Below are positions 21,497-34,055 of a DNA stretch of 64,000 bases, in pieces. The DNA is from Telopea speciosissima (taxonomy: Eukaryota; Streptophyta; Magnoliopsida; Proteales; Proteaceae). Position 1 is the first letter of the stretch. Every line of letters begins with the position of its first letter. The notes under the pieces were generated by a model, which did no database searches, had not been told where the DNA came from, and was given only the letters and a program-made list of their open reading frames with translations. The stretch spans positions 27,503,501-27,567,500 of the forward strand of contig NC_057916.1 of the NCBI RefSeq assembly GCF_018873765.1, given 5' to 3'. A program made the position numbers and the translations under genes.

Positions 21497-24400
21497 TTTT
21501 TGTTATCAAAGCCGACGCAAGGCATAGCGAGTATGGCTCCCAAGCGTAGAGAAGGTCACACTGGGAACAACGGAGACGTTACGTTAGGAAACAAGAATGC
21601 TCAACTGCGTCAACAACTTGCTACTTTGAGCATCGAGATAGAGCATTTGCATAATGCATCTCCACAGTCCAGCAGGTCGGGTGATGCAACAAACAGTCAA
21701 TCCCCTTCTTTTGGTAGGCATACAGTTGGAAGGAGACCACTGCAACGGCCTGCTCAGGAAGAGCGAGAAGTCGACTGGTTTCATAAATTGAAGGGTGGCA
21801 TTCCGAAGTTCACAGGAAACGAATCCCCTCATGAACTGGTAGACTGGTTAGCATTGGTAAATGAAGTATTCGATGCTCGATCGGTGCCAGAGAACCAGCA
21901 GGTCAACATCATCATCATGAGGATGAGAAGGAAGGCTATCACGTGGTGGCGCCGCGAGAAGCAGACCCGTCTTCATGATGGCCAACAACCGGTTACCAAA
22001 TGGCATAAGATGGAGGAGCGCATACGCAAATACTACCTGCTCGGAACGTATCAACGTGAACTGTACCACCGTTACCAACACTTGAAGCAAGGTATGAAGA
22101 CTATCGACTAGTACACTACTGAGTTTAATGAATTGCTAATTCGCAACAACATCAGTGACCTGGCGGAAATGCTAGTGAACAAAAATATATTGGGGGATTG
22201 CAACCCTTTATCCAAGAAGTGATCGAAGTTTTGGAGATTTTGGACTTGAGTGACGCCCACCAACGTGCTGTGAAGATTGAACGATCTTGATAGCGAGGAC
22301 AACAATGCCCTTTCCCCATCACTCGCACCCAAAATGGAGTAAAACCAACTATCAAAGGCGGCCGATCACCTACACCCGTTGTTGGTTCGCCTCCCTCCAA
22401 CCGTCCCATTCCAACAACCAATACGGACCAACGAACCATGACCAATGTTCGATGCTATGCATGCGGAGAACTTGGGCACCGCGTAGATTCTTGTCGCAGT
22501 GTCATGGGAAGACCCAGCAACAAGGGGCTTCTCATTGAAAATGATGTGGAAGCTGAAGAGGAAGGACTTATTGATGTTGATTTGGTCGAAAAACCAATGT
22601 ATGATAGTTCCAATGCCGATGAGTTTGGACAAACACTATACGCCGACACTGGTGAATTTCTTATGATGCGTCTGGTCTTCCTTAGCCTACGTGTTGAGTT
22701 GGGAGATCACTGGCTGCGACACAATATCTTCCACTCCGCCTGCACCGTGTCCAAGAAAGTGTGCCAACTCATCATTGATTTGGGATGTTGCAAGAACGTA
22801 GTCTCTGAAGAAGCGGCTTGCAAATTGAAGCACGAAATGAAGGATTACCTCTCACCATACAAAATGACATGGCTTTAAAAAGGGACTAAGGTAACCGTAT
22901 CCAAACGTTGTTTAGTTTCTCTATCCATCGCTGCCACTTATTTTGACACTGTTTGCTGTAATGTCCTGCCTATGGACGCCAGTCATATCATTCTTGGAAG
23001 ACCTTGGTAGTTTGATAGACAAACCAAACATGACGGGTACCATAATACATACACCTTCACTCATAAGGGCAAGAAAATCACTTTAGCTCCTTCTAAAGAG
23101 CCCCTTCCTATTTCCAACCCATCCTCTACTGGTTTGCTCACATTTAGACACCTAAGAGGTGCTCTAGAAAATGTCGATGTTGTGTATATGTTGTTGAACA
23201 AGGTCAGGAATTCTGATCTTGCAGTGACAGAAGTTCCCACATTATTCCAAACCTTAGTGCATGAAGTTCAAGATATTTTTCCAGCTGATCTTCCACAGGG
23301 ACTTCCACCGATTTGAGAAATCCAACACCAGATTGACTTGGTGCCTGGCGCCACTCTACCAAATCTCCCTCATTACAGGATGAGCCCTATAGAACATGAG
23401 AAACTGTAGCGACAAGTTATCGAGCTGATGGACAAGGGATTTGTTAGGGAAAGCCTGAGTCCGTGTGCTGTCCCTGTACTATTTGTGCCAAAGAAAAATG
23501 GAAAATGGCGGATGTGCATCGATAGCAGGGCCATTAATAAAATAACGGTAAAATACCGTTTCCCCATTCCAAGGCTGGACGACTTGTTAGATTAACTTGC
23601 CGGTGGGACGGTGTTTTCAAAGTTGGATCGAAAGAGTGGATATCACCAACTCCGAATCCGCCCGGGTGACGAATGGAAGACCGCGTTCAAAACATGCGAT
23701 GGGCTGTTCGAATGGTTGGTAATGTCGTTTGGCCTATCCAACGTGCCTTCTACTTTCATGCGCTTCATGGCATATGTGCTTCGTCCCTCTTGGGAAGGTT
23801 TGCAGTAGTCTATTTTGATGACATTTTAATTTATAGTAAGACTACTGGCAAACATCTGCAGCATGTCCGAGTGATGTTCTATGTGTTGCGATAGGAATGT
23901 CTTTTTGTAGCTCCAGAAAAATGCTATTTTATGATGGCCAAAATCCTTTTCTTGGGAATCTATATTTCAAGGGAGAAGATAGCAGTTGACGATTCTAAAA
24001 TTGAAGTGATCAAGAACTGGCCGACCCCCCGAAACATTCACGAAGTGCACAGCTTTCACGGGCTAGCGTCCTTTTATAGGCGATTTATCTCACATTTCAG
24101 CACTATCGCCGCTCCTCTCACCTCTTGTATGAAGAAAGGGGTCTCCGACTGGACGAGTGATGCTCAATCAAGCTTCGACCAGCTCAAGAGAAAGCTTAGC
24201 ACGGCCCCAGTCCTTGCCTTGCCAGACTTCACCGTACTCTTTGAGGTTCACTGTGATGCCTCGGGCTTGGACATTGGCGCTGTCCTCAGCCAAGCAAGCT
24301 GACCTGTGGCATTATTTAGTGAACAAATCAGTGGTGCCCGGACTCGTTACAACACCTATGACCTGGACTTCTACGCTATGTTTTGCACTTTGGAACATTG

Positions 24401-25036
24401 GAGGCAATATCTTATACATCAAGAGTTTGTTCTCTATACAGACCATGAATCTCTTAAATACATCTCCAACCAACAGAAGTTGAGTTCGTGAAGTGCGAAA
24501 TGGGCAGAATGTTTACAAGAATTTAATTTTATCCTCAAGCACAAAGTCGATTCCCAAAAGCAGGTGGCAGATGCTCTCAGCCGCATGCGCACACTATTAT
24601 ACACCATGCGCACCATGGTATTGGGCTTTGATTCATTTCGAGAATTATACGTTGATGACCCGTATTTCTCCCCTGTACTCACCGATGTGGGCAACCACTA
24701 AGCGTCCAAGTTTACCATTTGTGATGGTTTCTTGTTTCATGGGAATCGCTTGTGCATTCCTAACTGTTCGCTTCGCCAAAAAATTATCTCTGAGGTGCAT
24801 AACAAAGGCCATTTTGGGCGAGATAAGACACTTCAACTGTTCTCGGCTAAGTACTATTGGCCACATTTGAAGCGAGACGTGCATCCGTTTGTAATGCGCT
24901 GTCGGATCTGTCAAGTAAGGGCCATGCCACCGATGCTGGTCTCTATTTGCCTTTACCCATTCCACAGGCCCCGTGGGAAGATATTTCCATGGATTTTGTT
25001 TTAGGCTTGCCCCATACACCAAGGGGCATGGACTCT

Positions 25037-25263
25037 GTAAAAGGATCTACTGTAATAAGGAAAGGCAGAATTGAGATTGGGCTTTGGGAATCCTATAAAA
25101 GGATCTACTGTAATAAGGAAAGGCAGAATTATTGAATAATTAATACTTTTGGCCTCCATTGGAGTGTTTCCAAGGAAATTGCGAGTTCCATTTTTCTGTG
25201 TGTTCAAGTGTTAATCTCCTCCCTTCCCCTGCTCGATCCTACCCTTGGCACAAGGCTACTCCA
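25037..25263 (+). repeat. truncated 3' LTR of the Gypsy element
   Basis: Only the distal part of the LTR remains. It joins directly to integrase sequence. A short LTR segment (AAAGGATCTACTGTAATAAG) occurs twice, at about 25039 and 25097, the mark of a rearranged junction. Confidence 0.8.
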
Positions 25264-25484
25264 ATAAAGAAACCAGTAAGTAATTTCACACTAATCAACT
25301 ACGACACATGATTGTAGGGTTTAGTATGATTTAGGTTTGGTCAATTTTATAACGATTTACACTTTATTTGAGTCAATTTGGTTCAAATCAACTATTTTAA
25401 CGTGTCCAACACAAGGTGTCTGAATTACAAAGAACCGACAATTAGGGAGTGAAAATTGACCAAGATGTCCTACACGCAATAGAC

Positions 25485-25715
25485 ACCGCCCTCTTGGCTA
25501 GAGAGTTAGCCATGATGCTAATTTCCTTGGAAACATGGTGAAATGTACATGATTTGAAATAAGTAGTTAAATGCTTGATATCATGAACAATGTTGGCCAC
25601 TTCTATCTAACCATCAAAATGAGCAAGTAAGCAGAGGGATATGACATCCTTGCTATCCAACTAAATCATAATATTATCGATTGACCTCTAGTGGCATTTT
25701 GGATTGAAGAATATT
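25485..25715 (-). mobile_element. L1-type LINE remnant, RNase H C-terminal part
   Basis: The minus strand reads, with interruptions, VISLCLLAHFDG, VANIVHDIKHLTTYFKSC and FHHVSKEISIMANSLAKRA. This matches the end of RNase H domains in plant L1-like polyproteins (F..C.F.HV.RE.N..A..LAK.A). It contains stops and is a fragment. Confidence 0.6.
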
Positions 25716-25867
25716 TGGCTTTTGAAAGCTTTATATGTAAGCCATCCCTATATTATATTTGGAAAATTAGGTTATTCGACTCGACTCGACTCACTCATCT
25801 TTTTCAAAACTTGGTGACTCAGGTGAGTCAAAACCGATCATGACAAGTCATTTGTGTGTCTATTTTA

Positions 25868-26613
25868 TAAATCTTTAGGGGTATCAAAACCAGTAAAATT
25901 GATCGACAAAAACCCGGATGGATCGGAACCGGTCCTTATCTGATTGATTTTGGACAGGGCGGTATGATGGGACCGGCCAACTAAAATCGAACCGCACCAA
26001 ATCGACCAATATCCAAATCGAACCGAATAAAACAATATATTTTTTTTAAAATATGAGGTTATGTATAAGTGAATTGATTATCCATTGATTTGAGAAAATT
26101 TCTGATTATAAGGGGAGTTGTTATAAATCAATGAGTATGAGGTTATGAATAAGAAAATTTATATGTAATTATGCTTCCATTGATCTTCTTGTTTACTATA
26201 CAAAAATTAGCTGGAAATTTAAATGAATGATTTGACAGTAAGGTTCATTTTGTGATTTTAATATTAGTTATCTTCCCCTTGCAATTCATCATTCCTCTTG
26301 TTCCGATAACAACATGAACACAACAAATCAATTTTCATATTCTTGGTTGTGTACTAGTTTAACTTGGGAACAAGAGTTAAAGTGTTTTTACCAAATCTTT
26401 CCTCACTTTAAGTTATGAATATAAAATTTCATTATGGTTTAAATCGAAAAACAAATCGATCTAAACCAGTATTAACCCAATACTAAAAAACCAAAATCGT
26501 ACTGTACTGAAAACGAGGTATTCTTAACGGTTTGGTTTTGGTCTCACTCATTTTCAAATCGAAATCAATTCAGCCCGACTGAAAACCAGATTGAACTGAC
26601 CATTTGACACCCT
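25868..26613. repeat. possible TIR element with degenerate interior
   Basis: The ends TAGGGGTATCAAAACC and TTTGACACCCTTA are roughly inverted, and the interior is rich in AAATCGAACCG-type motifs. The adjacent 8-bp flanks match only about 5 of 8, so the call is tentative. No coding domain is seen. Confidence 0.35.
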
Positions 26614-26800
26614 TATTATCTTCTATTTTCTCATTTTTTGAGTGAAGATGGATTGAAGCTATGGTTGCTTTACATATGAGAAGAAAGAAAGAGGCTAATA
26701 TTGATCGAAGACAACTAATAAAAATTTCAGGGTTTTGTTTAGTAGTAGTCCAAAACTTATGGTCTATGAATAGTATGTGGCCCAATAATAATAATACTAA

Positions 26801-28457
26801 GGGAAATTTATGAAACACCCCGTGAAAATGGGTCGAAACTCGGATCACCCCCTGAAATTTGAAATTACTCAGATCACCCCCTCTACACTAACGGTGTTAT
26901 TTTGTTGTTAGTTATTGACATAAAAAGACTATTTTACCCTTGTACTAAATCATTATAATCAAATTTACAATACTACCCTTTCCTTCGTCTTCAACCTAAA
27001 ATACCCACTTTCACCCATTTCTTCCTCCTCTCCCCGTAATCCTCACTTTGCAACTCCGACCTCACCATTGCAATTTCGTCGGAGTTTTCTGCAACTCGGG
27101 GGATTTGTAATAAGCATTGAACTGGGTAACAAAAATCTGGTTGACGTTCTTCCCGTCGATTTGCTTTAGCAGCTTCAATCCTTGCAAAAAATGGATCTCA
27201 GATCGAAATTCGAGAATGGAACCATTGTAGATGGTTTGAGGAATTGCAACAATTTTGTCAAAAATCACAGAAATGTCGTCTCTGAGTTTGATCGACTAGA
27301 GCAAAAATCAGTTTTTCAGAGAGATACCATCAATTATCGAACTTCAGAATCTCAAATAGATCAAATAGATCAAGAAATTCTAAGAATGATAGAGAATCAT
27401 ACCTGGAATTGGGCAGATTTGTAGAAATTTCGATTGATCTCAGTGATCGTTCTCTTCGATTGTTAAATAACAAATAAAAAAAAAACAAAAAATTGCAAAA
27501 ACAAATCTGAGATTGAGAAAAAGAGAGATTTCAGGGGAGGGATTTCAGAAGAAAAAAATCAGGGAAAGAGAATGAGAAAAATCAGAGAAGGTGAGAAATC
27601 TTAGTATTTTCAAATTGGTCGACGACCCATTAAGTATTTTCAAATCTTAAAACCCAACATGCAGTATTTTCAAATTGGTCGATTTAGGGCTAGAGAGAGT
27701 CGCCGGCAGAGTGGTCGACAACCACCTCTGTGTTTTTCTTGCAATCGGAACAGTACTCGAAGAGTTTCTAAAAGTTTGCTTCAAGGGTTGGGTTCGGTTC
27801 CACTAACCGAGAACCCTAAACAGAAAGAGAGATTCCTTAAATCTTAAAGCCCTAGGAGTTTTTTTCCCCAGAATCATTCTCTGCTGTGAGATTTTGCACC
27901 ATAACCAAGCTTGAAACTGTATTCACCATCAGGTTATGGTTGCAAGAGTTGAATGTCCCTTTTCACATATTAATTGAGTTGATTGATGGTTGCATTCAAA
28001 AGAGCTTGAAATTTCGACAATTGTCTCAAAATCTCAGATCCAACTGTGCCTTGTTGAAGGAGTTTTATGCGATTGGAGTTCGTCTCCTTCCGCTGGCTTT
28101 GTTCCTGGTTGAAGGTTGAAGACAATCTTCATGGCTTTTGTTTAAAGCCTAGATTTCTGTTTTTCCCTTTTTTTTTCTCTCTCCCAGAACAAAGAAGCAA
28201 ATCAGAAGAATTGGGGAAGAAGGAGGAGAGGGAATTCTTTATTTTATTTAAGAAAAAAAAAGAATAAATAGTAATTATACTCTCAAGGGTAGTTTAGGGT
28301 TTTCAAAAAATTTAACTAGCTGATTTCATTAGTTAACTAACGGTAGGGTTGAATCTGAGTATTGGGCTCTATTCCAAGGGGTGATCTGAGTATTTTCAAA
28401 TTTCAGGGGGTGATCCGAGTTTCGACCCATTTTTAGGGGGTGTTTCGTAAATTTCCC
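26801..28457. mobile_element. MULE-type element, non-autonomous
   Basis: A 1657-bp element with terminal inverted repeats of about 90 bp. The left end is GGGAAATTTATGAAACACCC and the right end, reversed, is GGGAAATTTACGAAACACCC. Both continue with GGGTCGAAACTCGGATCACC. The flanking 9-bp sequences are TAATACTAA (26792-26800) and TAATAATAA (28458-28466), 8 of 9 identical. There is no transposase. The interior, 27000-28130, has several open stretches that I cannot assign. Confidence 0.8.
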
Positions 28458-28466
28458 TAATAATAA

Positions 28467-29339
28467 TAATAAAACCCAGACTCAGTAAATTTCGCATGAA
28501 TTGGATAAAAACATTAAGTTAATGAATACTTGGACTAACTAGAACTTAGTATGATCATTTCTTAAACTCGGGTGAATCTTCATGACTTCTAATCAGGTTT
28601 CATATTTTTTTTTTTTTTTTTTTTAAACTCAATTTAGGGGACTCAGCCCAAGTCAAAACCTGATTTTCCAACTATGCTCCATACATCTAGAACATTGGCT
28701 AGCTTCTTTTTTTTTTTTTTTTTTTTTTAAATTTATCCTCATTATTTGGAGAGATATAGAGAGTTGCATTGTACTCAAGTCTATTACATAGAGATAAAAT
28801 TTTAACTTTTGTTTGTAATGACCTCCCTTTCATTTTTTTTAATAGGTTTGGTGGGGGGAGTGGGGGGGGGGGGGGAGAGAGGAGGGTTTGGGGGTAATAC
28901 GTTTGTACTGCTCTATGAAGTACTAGATGCCATTTTCACCCTTCCAGACCCCCCCCCCCCTAAAAGCAAAAGTATAAATTGAAAAGGGGTTAAAAGCACT
29001 CGGCCAATTTACAAGGTTAAGATCACCCTTTCCTCCTTGGTCCTTATACAAACTCATTCTTTAACGTCTAATCAACTTTTTTTCCCACAAACCTATATGG
29101 TAAAGTAAATGTAGAAAGAAGGGACACTAATTGAATGGTTGATCACAGCTGGGCCGCTGCCCCTTCTATGATTTAGTCATTCTTGTAGTTTTCTAAATGT
29201 AAGCTTAGGGTCTTAGGCTTTGATCAATATTTTGAAATTCTTTCGGACCATTGTCTCATTATGGAGACCCGGGCAGCTAGTCAGTCTGATGGGTCCACTT
29301 ATTTCTTTTTTTTTCTTTTTTTTATAGAAAAACAAAAGA
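28467..29339. other. intergenic, homopolymer-rich
   Basis: T-runs occur at about 28605-28624 and 28707-28728, G-runs at about 28853-28876, and a C-run at about 28950-28960. No gene was found. Confidence 0.5.
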
Positions 29340-29570
29340 TATATTACTAAAATAAAAGTAGATATACAGTATGCTTGGATTGAGCATACTTAACAAGGAT
29401 CATGGTTATAACTATACAAAAAGAGTCTCCTTGCTTATCAAACACTATTTCTTGGGTTATATCAGAGTTATACACTAAATCCTTAATACAATACAAAGGC
29501 CAAGAAGAATTATTTGGAGATGAAAGAATATCAGTGATGTGTGGATTGAAACCTTCAATTTAAAACATTA
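29340..29570 (-). mobile_element. L1-type LINE remnant, RNase H tail
   Basis: A minus-strand frame gives FNPHITDILSSPNNSSWPLY, then IKDLVYNSDITQEIVFDKQG and KYAQSKHTVYL. It resembles the C-terminal RNase H region of L1-like elements (SSWP ... I.DL ... VF ... AKYARSSKHT). Decayed. Confidence 0.45.
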
Positions 29571-30767
29571 AGGGTGTGTTTGGTATGTATTTTTAGAATA
29601 CATTTTAGGTTGATTTACATTTTTTTTATATATTAAAAATAGCTTTTTTAACGTTTAAAAGGAAAAAAAGGTATCATAGGAGTGCATACCCAATGATATG
29701 GGAATGCATACCGAAGCGCAGCCCAATTTCCTATTTTTGGATTGACGTAAAGTAGTGATTCGAGTAGAGTGGTTTGGTAGAACAGGTGAATGATAGGAAG
29801 ATGTTATTAAGTGGGCCATAAAAAAAATTGTGAGGAGTAAGGAGAGGGGATTAGAAACTGATAGGGGCAGATCTACCACGTCATGAATATGAGTCAAGAG
29901 TCATCTCAGTCTCTTAACTGTCCTGCAAGAATATCACACCCACCACCTATTTGGACTATTGCCTGAGTGGAGCCAGCAATGGCAAAGGCACGTGAACTTG
30001 CCACCAAAACCTTCCCTTCCCTAATCCCTAGGCTTCTTCTCTTCTTCTTCTTCCTCAACTCTCCTTTCCTGTCTACTCTGCACGACTGTCCATGTTGCCC
30101 TTGGAATGTGATTCCTCCAATCACTCCTTGACCCTCCTTCTTCTACTTCCATTACTCCAAGTCTCAACCATAACACACCAAAGTTTTCTAAGGTTTCACA
30201 TTCACTTTGGGATGACTTAGCTTGTTAAGGAGGGAATAGGGGTGGTGGTGGTGGTGGTTTGGGTTTCACTTTTCAAATCCACCCTTTCTTTGCTGTGGAC
30301 TGTGGTGTGTGTGTCGCTCACAAAGCCCCTTTGACTTAGTGAGCATTAACATTAGTAGTAGTGAGTGTCTCTAGGGATCCAAAACTCACATGGGTTTGTC
30401 CACTTTTTTTTTGAACCTTCCCCTCCTAATCCACTTATTAATGCTTCATTCTCTTCAATTTCTGAGGGAGATAATGCATCCCACATTCTCAGTCCCACTT
30501 AACCACTTGAATCATGAGGTTGTCTTGAGCCTGGTGTCGTTGTTGGGTATTGTGGCTTTGTGGTGGGGTTGGGGATTAGATCTTGTCTCGAGACACCCCT
30601 CTTCTTCCTTTCTTTTACTATCCTTTTTTCTGTTTAAAAATTAAGAAATACTCTTCTTGGATTTCACACCACATTGTGAGTTGTTGGTTTGTACTATTAA
30701 CTGCAAATTGAAAGATTGAAAGACAAGAGTAGGAAAACCTTCTCCTTTTTTTTAATTGAGAGAGAGA

Positions 30768-30812
<45 letters not shown>

Positions 30813-31451
30813 AGCCTATGGATTCCCACCCCAAAGGTACATGAATTGGCTAGGGGGTGACTTTGGATCTCTCTCTTTGTCTTTCTTTTGAGGCAAAAGA
30901 GGTCCAATGGATGGTACTTTGATTCCTCAATCGCCGTACTACTACAATTATTCGATGGGTAATATTTTACAAATCCATAATCGTGTCGCTGACGCATGGA
31001 CCAAAATTCTTTTTCTTTTTCGTTAGATCTTAGGTGAGGTTTTTTTTTTATTCTTCTTCCTTATCAGACTTTATTAAATTTGAATTTAACGAAAAGTTAA
31101 ATGACCGATTTTCTCCCACGCGTTCCTCGATTACGATGGGATAAAATTGGGATAATTATGTCAATAAGTACGTTTCTGTCATAATAATTCATAGCCTATA
31201 CCACCTAATCAGGCTTGATTTTCGGATGGACGACGACGAAGGGAAGGAAAGGGAAAGGTTAGGGAACTAGGGAAGGGATTTGGGCCACTTGGGAAGGAAT
31301 GGAAAGGGGCTTAGAAGACAAAATGCTTAAGCCTTAATAATGGCATGAAGGAAGAAAGCAACCAAACGCTCGCGATAGTATTTGAATCACATGGGTCTCA
31401 CTTCACGGCTAAGGTAGTAGACGTTTAGAATATCTGTGACTATGGTTCTAG
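29571..31451. other. intergenic, no gene recognised
   Basis: A lone MITE-like end (GGTGTGTTTGGTATGTATTT) lies at about 29573-29592. A (GGT)n tract lies at about 30241-30257 and a (GA)n tract at 30758-30806. The remaining sequence gives no supportable coding region. Confidence 0.4.
30758..30806. repeat. (GA)n microsatellite
   Basis: About 24 GA units with one interruption (GACAGA) near 30780. Confidence 0.9.
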
Positions 31452-31625
31452 GGAAAATTATCTCTTTCAGTTTCTTGTCTGGCCCAATTCTTCAGTCCCT
31501 CAAATAAGGGGGGACCCCACCTAAACAGAGTGTTTGGATAGGGGTAGGGTGATCATTGTGCCTCTCTTACTAGGGGGATTGGAGAATTAAGTCAGACAGG
31601 GAACTGGAGGGGATAAAGATTCATG
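31452..31625. repeat. foldback element (AATTATCTCCTCC family)
   Basis: The left arm starts AAAATTATCTCTTTCAG and contains TCTGGCCCAATTCTTCAG. The right arm contains GGAGAATTAAGTCAGACAGG and ends ACTGGAGGGGATAAAG. It has the same layout as 36414-36600 and 14370-15166. Confidence 0.65.
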
Positions 31626-32299
31626 GTTCTAGGCATTGAATATCACGATATGGGTATTGATACGATTGTATCCATTGTTTAAAAAATCAAAATCGAAATT
31701 GAATCGGTTGATTCAAATGGAAATAAATCAATTCAATCTTAATTATGAATGTTTCAAAACAATCGATTTTAAGGTTTTTTTAGACTTAAACCACTGAGTC
31801 TTCAAAACTAAGGGGCCAATCCTATGGTTTCTAGGATAGACTCCAATCAATTCCAATTGGGAATTTAAGCGAAGTGGTTAGGGATCAATCGGTTCAATAT
31901 AGTCAGTCTGTATCGGTTGCAAAATTAGTATCAAAATCAACAGTGACCAATACGGTAACCGATACAGTGTTTTGTAACCTTGTCGGTGACCGGTTGCCTA
32001 ATATGGACCTCCTGGCTTATTAGCCCTTTTCCCTTCCCCCAATATTGATGGGATTGGAAAGGATCCACAGGTACAGCCGTACAGGTCCAGGTCAGATATC
32101 TAATTAACATCTTGATGTAGGTAGACCAGCATTATCCATATTTAAAAATGGTTGAAAGGATTAAAAGAAAAAGGAAAAAAAAAAAAATGGTAACCTCGAG
32201 AGTCTCATTTGGTTTCAGATTTGGATTTCTTATTTGAATAAGGTGGATTTTGAGGAGCCATGAAAGTCAAATTGGTTTTATTTTATTTGTATATTTTTA
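31626..32299. other. intergenic, degenerate repeats
   Basis: Contains ATCGGTT/CGATAC-type low-complexity sequence at 31640-31980 and an A-run at about 32176-32187. Confidence 0.4.
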
Positions 32300-32390
32300 A
32301 TTTTGGTCAGAGACTCGAACTCAAGACCTCCTCCTGGTAAGCATGGGCATATAGCGCACCACGGCTCATCAATTGAGCTAAACAGTTGTT
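32300..32390 (-). mobile_element. tRNA-derived SINE, copy 1
   Basis: The minus strand reads AACTGTTTAGCTCAATTGAT, then GAGCCGTGGTGCGC, ATGCCCATGC, CCAGGAGG and GAGTTCGAGTCTC, followed by an AT-rich tail. TAGCTCAATTG fits a pol III A box and GTTCGAGTC fits a B box. The same body occurs at 63541-63653, with about 80% agreement by eye. Confidence 0.7.
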
Positions 32391-32466
32391 GATAACCGTA
32401 CGAAGTTTTAATAGTCCTTTAAAGAAGGTTCACATTCAAAACCACATAATACGAATTATTATCCTA

Positions 32467-32572
32467 TGTTGTAACTGCACTACATCATGTAGGGGTTGCA
32501 GAGGCCATATGCACCATGTGGGGCTCGCTGTGCAACATAGCCTCTGGAGCGTCGCACAATGCAGTACAACAC
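32467..32572. repeat. imperfect foldback
   Basis: The arms contain GTTGTAACTGCACTACATC / CACAATGCAGTACAAC and GCAGAGGCC / AGCCTCTGG. The pairing is imperfect and the element is GC-richer than its flanks. Confidence 0.5.
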
Positions 32573-34055
32573 GGTGCTGTAATAGCAGAGGATAATGATC
32601 CACAGAATACAAAACATCAATCCTCAACACACCCATCAACTTACAAGCTTAAGAGAGTTTGTCACCGATGACAATGTTGGAGATTTGTGTATAACTCATC
32701 CACAACCTTGGTTCTGATATCATTTATTAAGAACTTGAATAGATTTTATCTTTAAAAACTAGTCGTTAAAAAGAAGGTGCCCGAATACCTATAACTCTTC
32801 ACATCAGAACCCTCTCTTGTTTATTAATATGTTCATCAAAAAATAAAATAAAATCTTATCCAAATGATGCTTACCAATTTTCCAAAAATATTTTATTTTG
32901 GGAACAAATGAGAATTAATATAGTAAATATATTTTTATGGACAGACAGGGTAAGCCCATGAGAACCATGAAACCAACTTCAATTGGATGGCCAAAAAAAC
33001 CTAAATCCTTCCTTAAACATGATCCTTGCCGAGTTAGCTAACCTCCTTGAGGTTTACGCTTTTAAATTTCTTTTTTCATAGGATCATTTGTACAACATTG
33101 CTTGGAACTTCTTTCTCTGTCTCTCTTGGTACACGACATCTTCCTTATATCATGGCAAGGCCAATATGGAGAAAAGGAAAGATCGAGAGACAGAAGCAAG
33201 AGTGTTGCCATGGAATGGATGAAGGAGGGAGAAAGAAGTATAATGGGGTGTTGGGTTTGGAAACACAAATAATTTGAGAAACAGCAGCTGGGAAGGAGAA
33301 TGACCCAACCAACCTTCCTTCCCAAATGGGTCCCGCCCTCCCTTTTGGTGGGTCCAATCCATCCATCCATTCATCAGCCCATGGACTCTGATTCATAAGG
33401 CCCATTTTCCTCACAAGTGGGCCCTTTCATTCCCCCATTTAAAGAATCTAGTGGGAGACCACACCCATGAGTCCCGTCATGACCCAACCCATCCTGAATT
33501 TGCTCCATTGGTGGGCCAACCAACGCTGTCGGTTGTCCATCATAAATAATACACGGCCCATATCATGAACTCAATCAAAGACTTCGAATGGTCCAGATCA
33601 TCTTCTTCTTCATAAGTTCATTGATATATGATCTCATCGATCAACGGCATTTGAACTTTTCTGCTGCCTCACATGCTCTCATTAATGGAGGCAGATCCTG
33701 ATTTGACAGGACTGGCTCCGAAGCCGCCTGAAAACTGATATTTGATCCTCACTGGGTCAAGGTAAACCGGTCAAGATAAGGTTTTAGGCTACGAGAATGG
33801 AGATGGAGATTGGCTGCATTTAGTCATTTTATGCTTCCACCATCAAAAAAAGGTGTCGTCAACGTTCAACGTTGGGAAAAACAAAAACAAAAGGCAAAGT
33901 TAGAACTGGACTTGTTTGAACATGAAGTAAAACAGCAGTGTGGGAAACGCATCAATGAAGAGTGATGAAATGGTTTCATACAAAATAAGGGTGGAGAGAG
34001 GTTATTTCATGTGAGAGGAAAGAGATGGAGAGAAAAGATTGGACTTGTTCCTAAA
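32573..34055. other. intergenic, no gene recognised
   Basis: No family-like coding region was found. Short frames at 33050-33410 on both strands have no recognisable domain. Confidence 0.4.

Larger units (their letters stand above)
20880..25263 (+). mobile_element. Ty3/Gypsy LTR retrotransposon, chromovirus-like, decayed
   Basis: The element is bounded by an exact 5-bp duplication ATAAA (20875-20879 and 25264-25268), starts TGATG and ends CTCCA. In order it holds a gag frame from ATG 21532, a zinc knuckle CYACGELGHRVDSC (22456-22497), and a protease-like LIIDLGCCKNVVS. The reverse transcriptase follows ([28 protein letters not shown]), then RNase H ([28 protein letters not shown]) and the integrase HHCC finger (HNKGHFGRDKT ... 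CRICQ). The integrase core breaks off after its first Asp ([13 protein letters not shown]). Several in-frame stops and shifts make it non-autonomous. [13 protein letters not shown] suggests the CRM or a related chromovirus lineage (inference). Confidence 0.92.

Noticed and set aside
21392..22111. Treating the gag frame as a host gene
   Set aside because: It lies inside the LTR element, is followed by a zinc knuckle and pol domains, and is closed by a premature stop.
33047..33414. Cluster of overlapping open frames on both strands
   Set aside because: Mutual shadows in moderately GC-rich sequence; none has a domain, an intron signal or repeat support.
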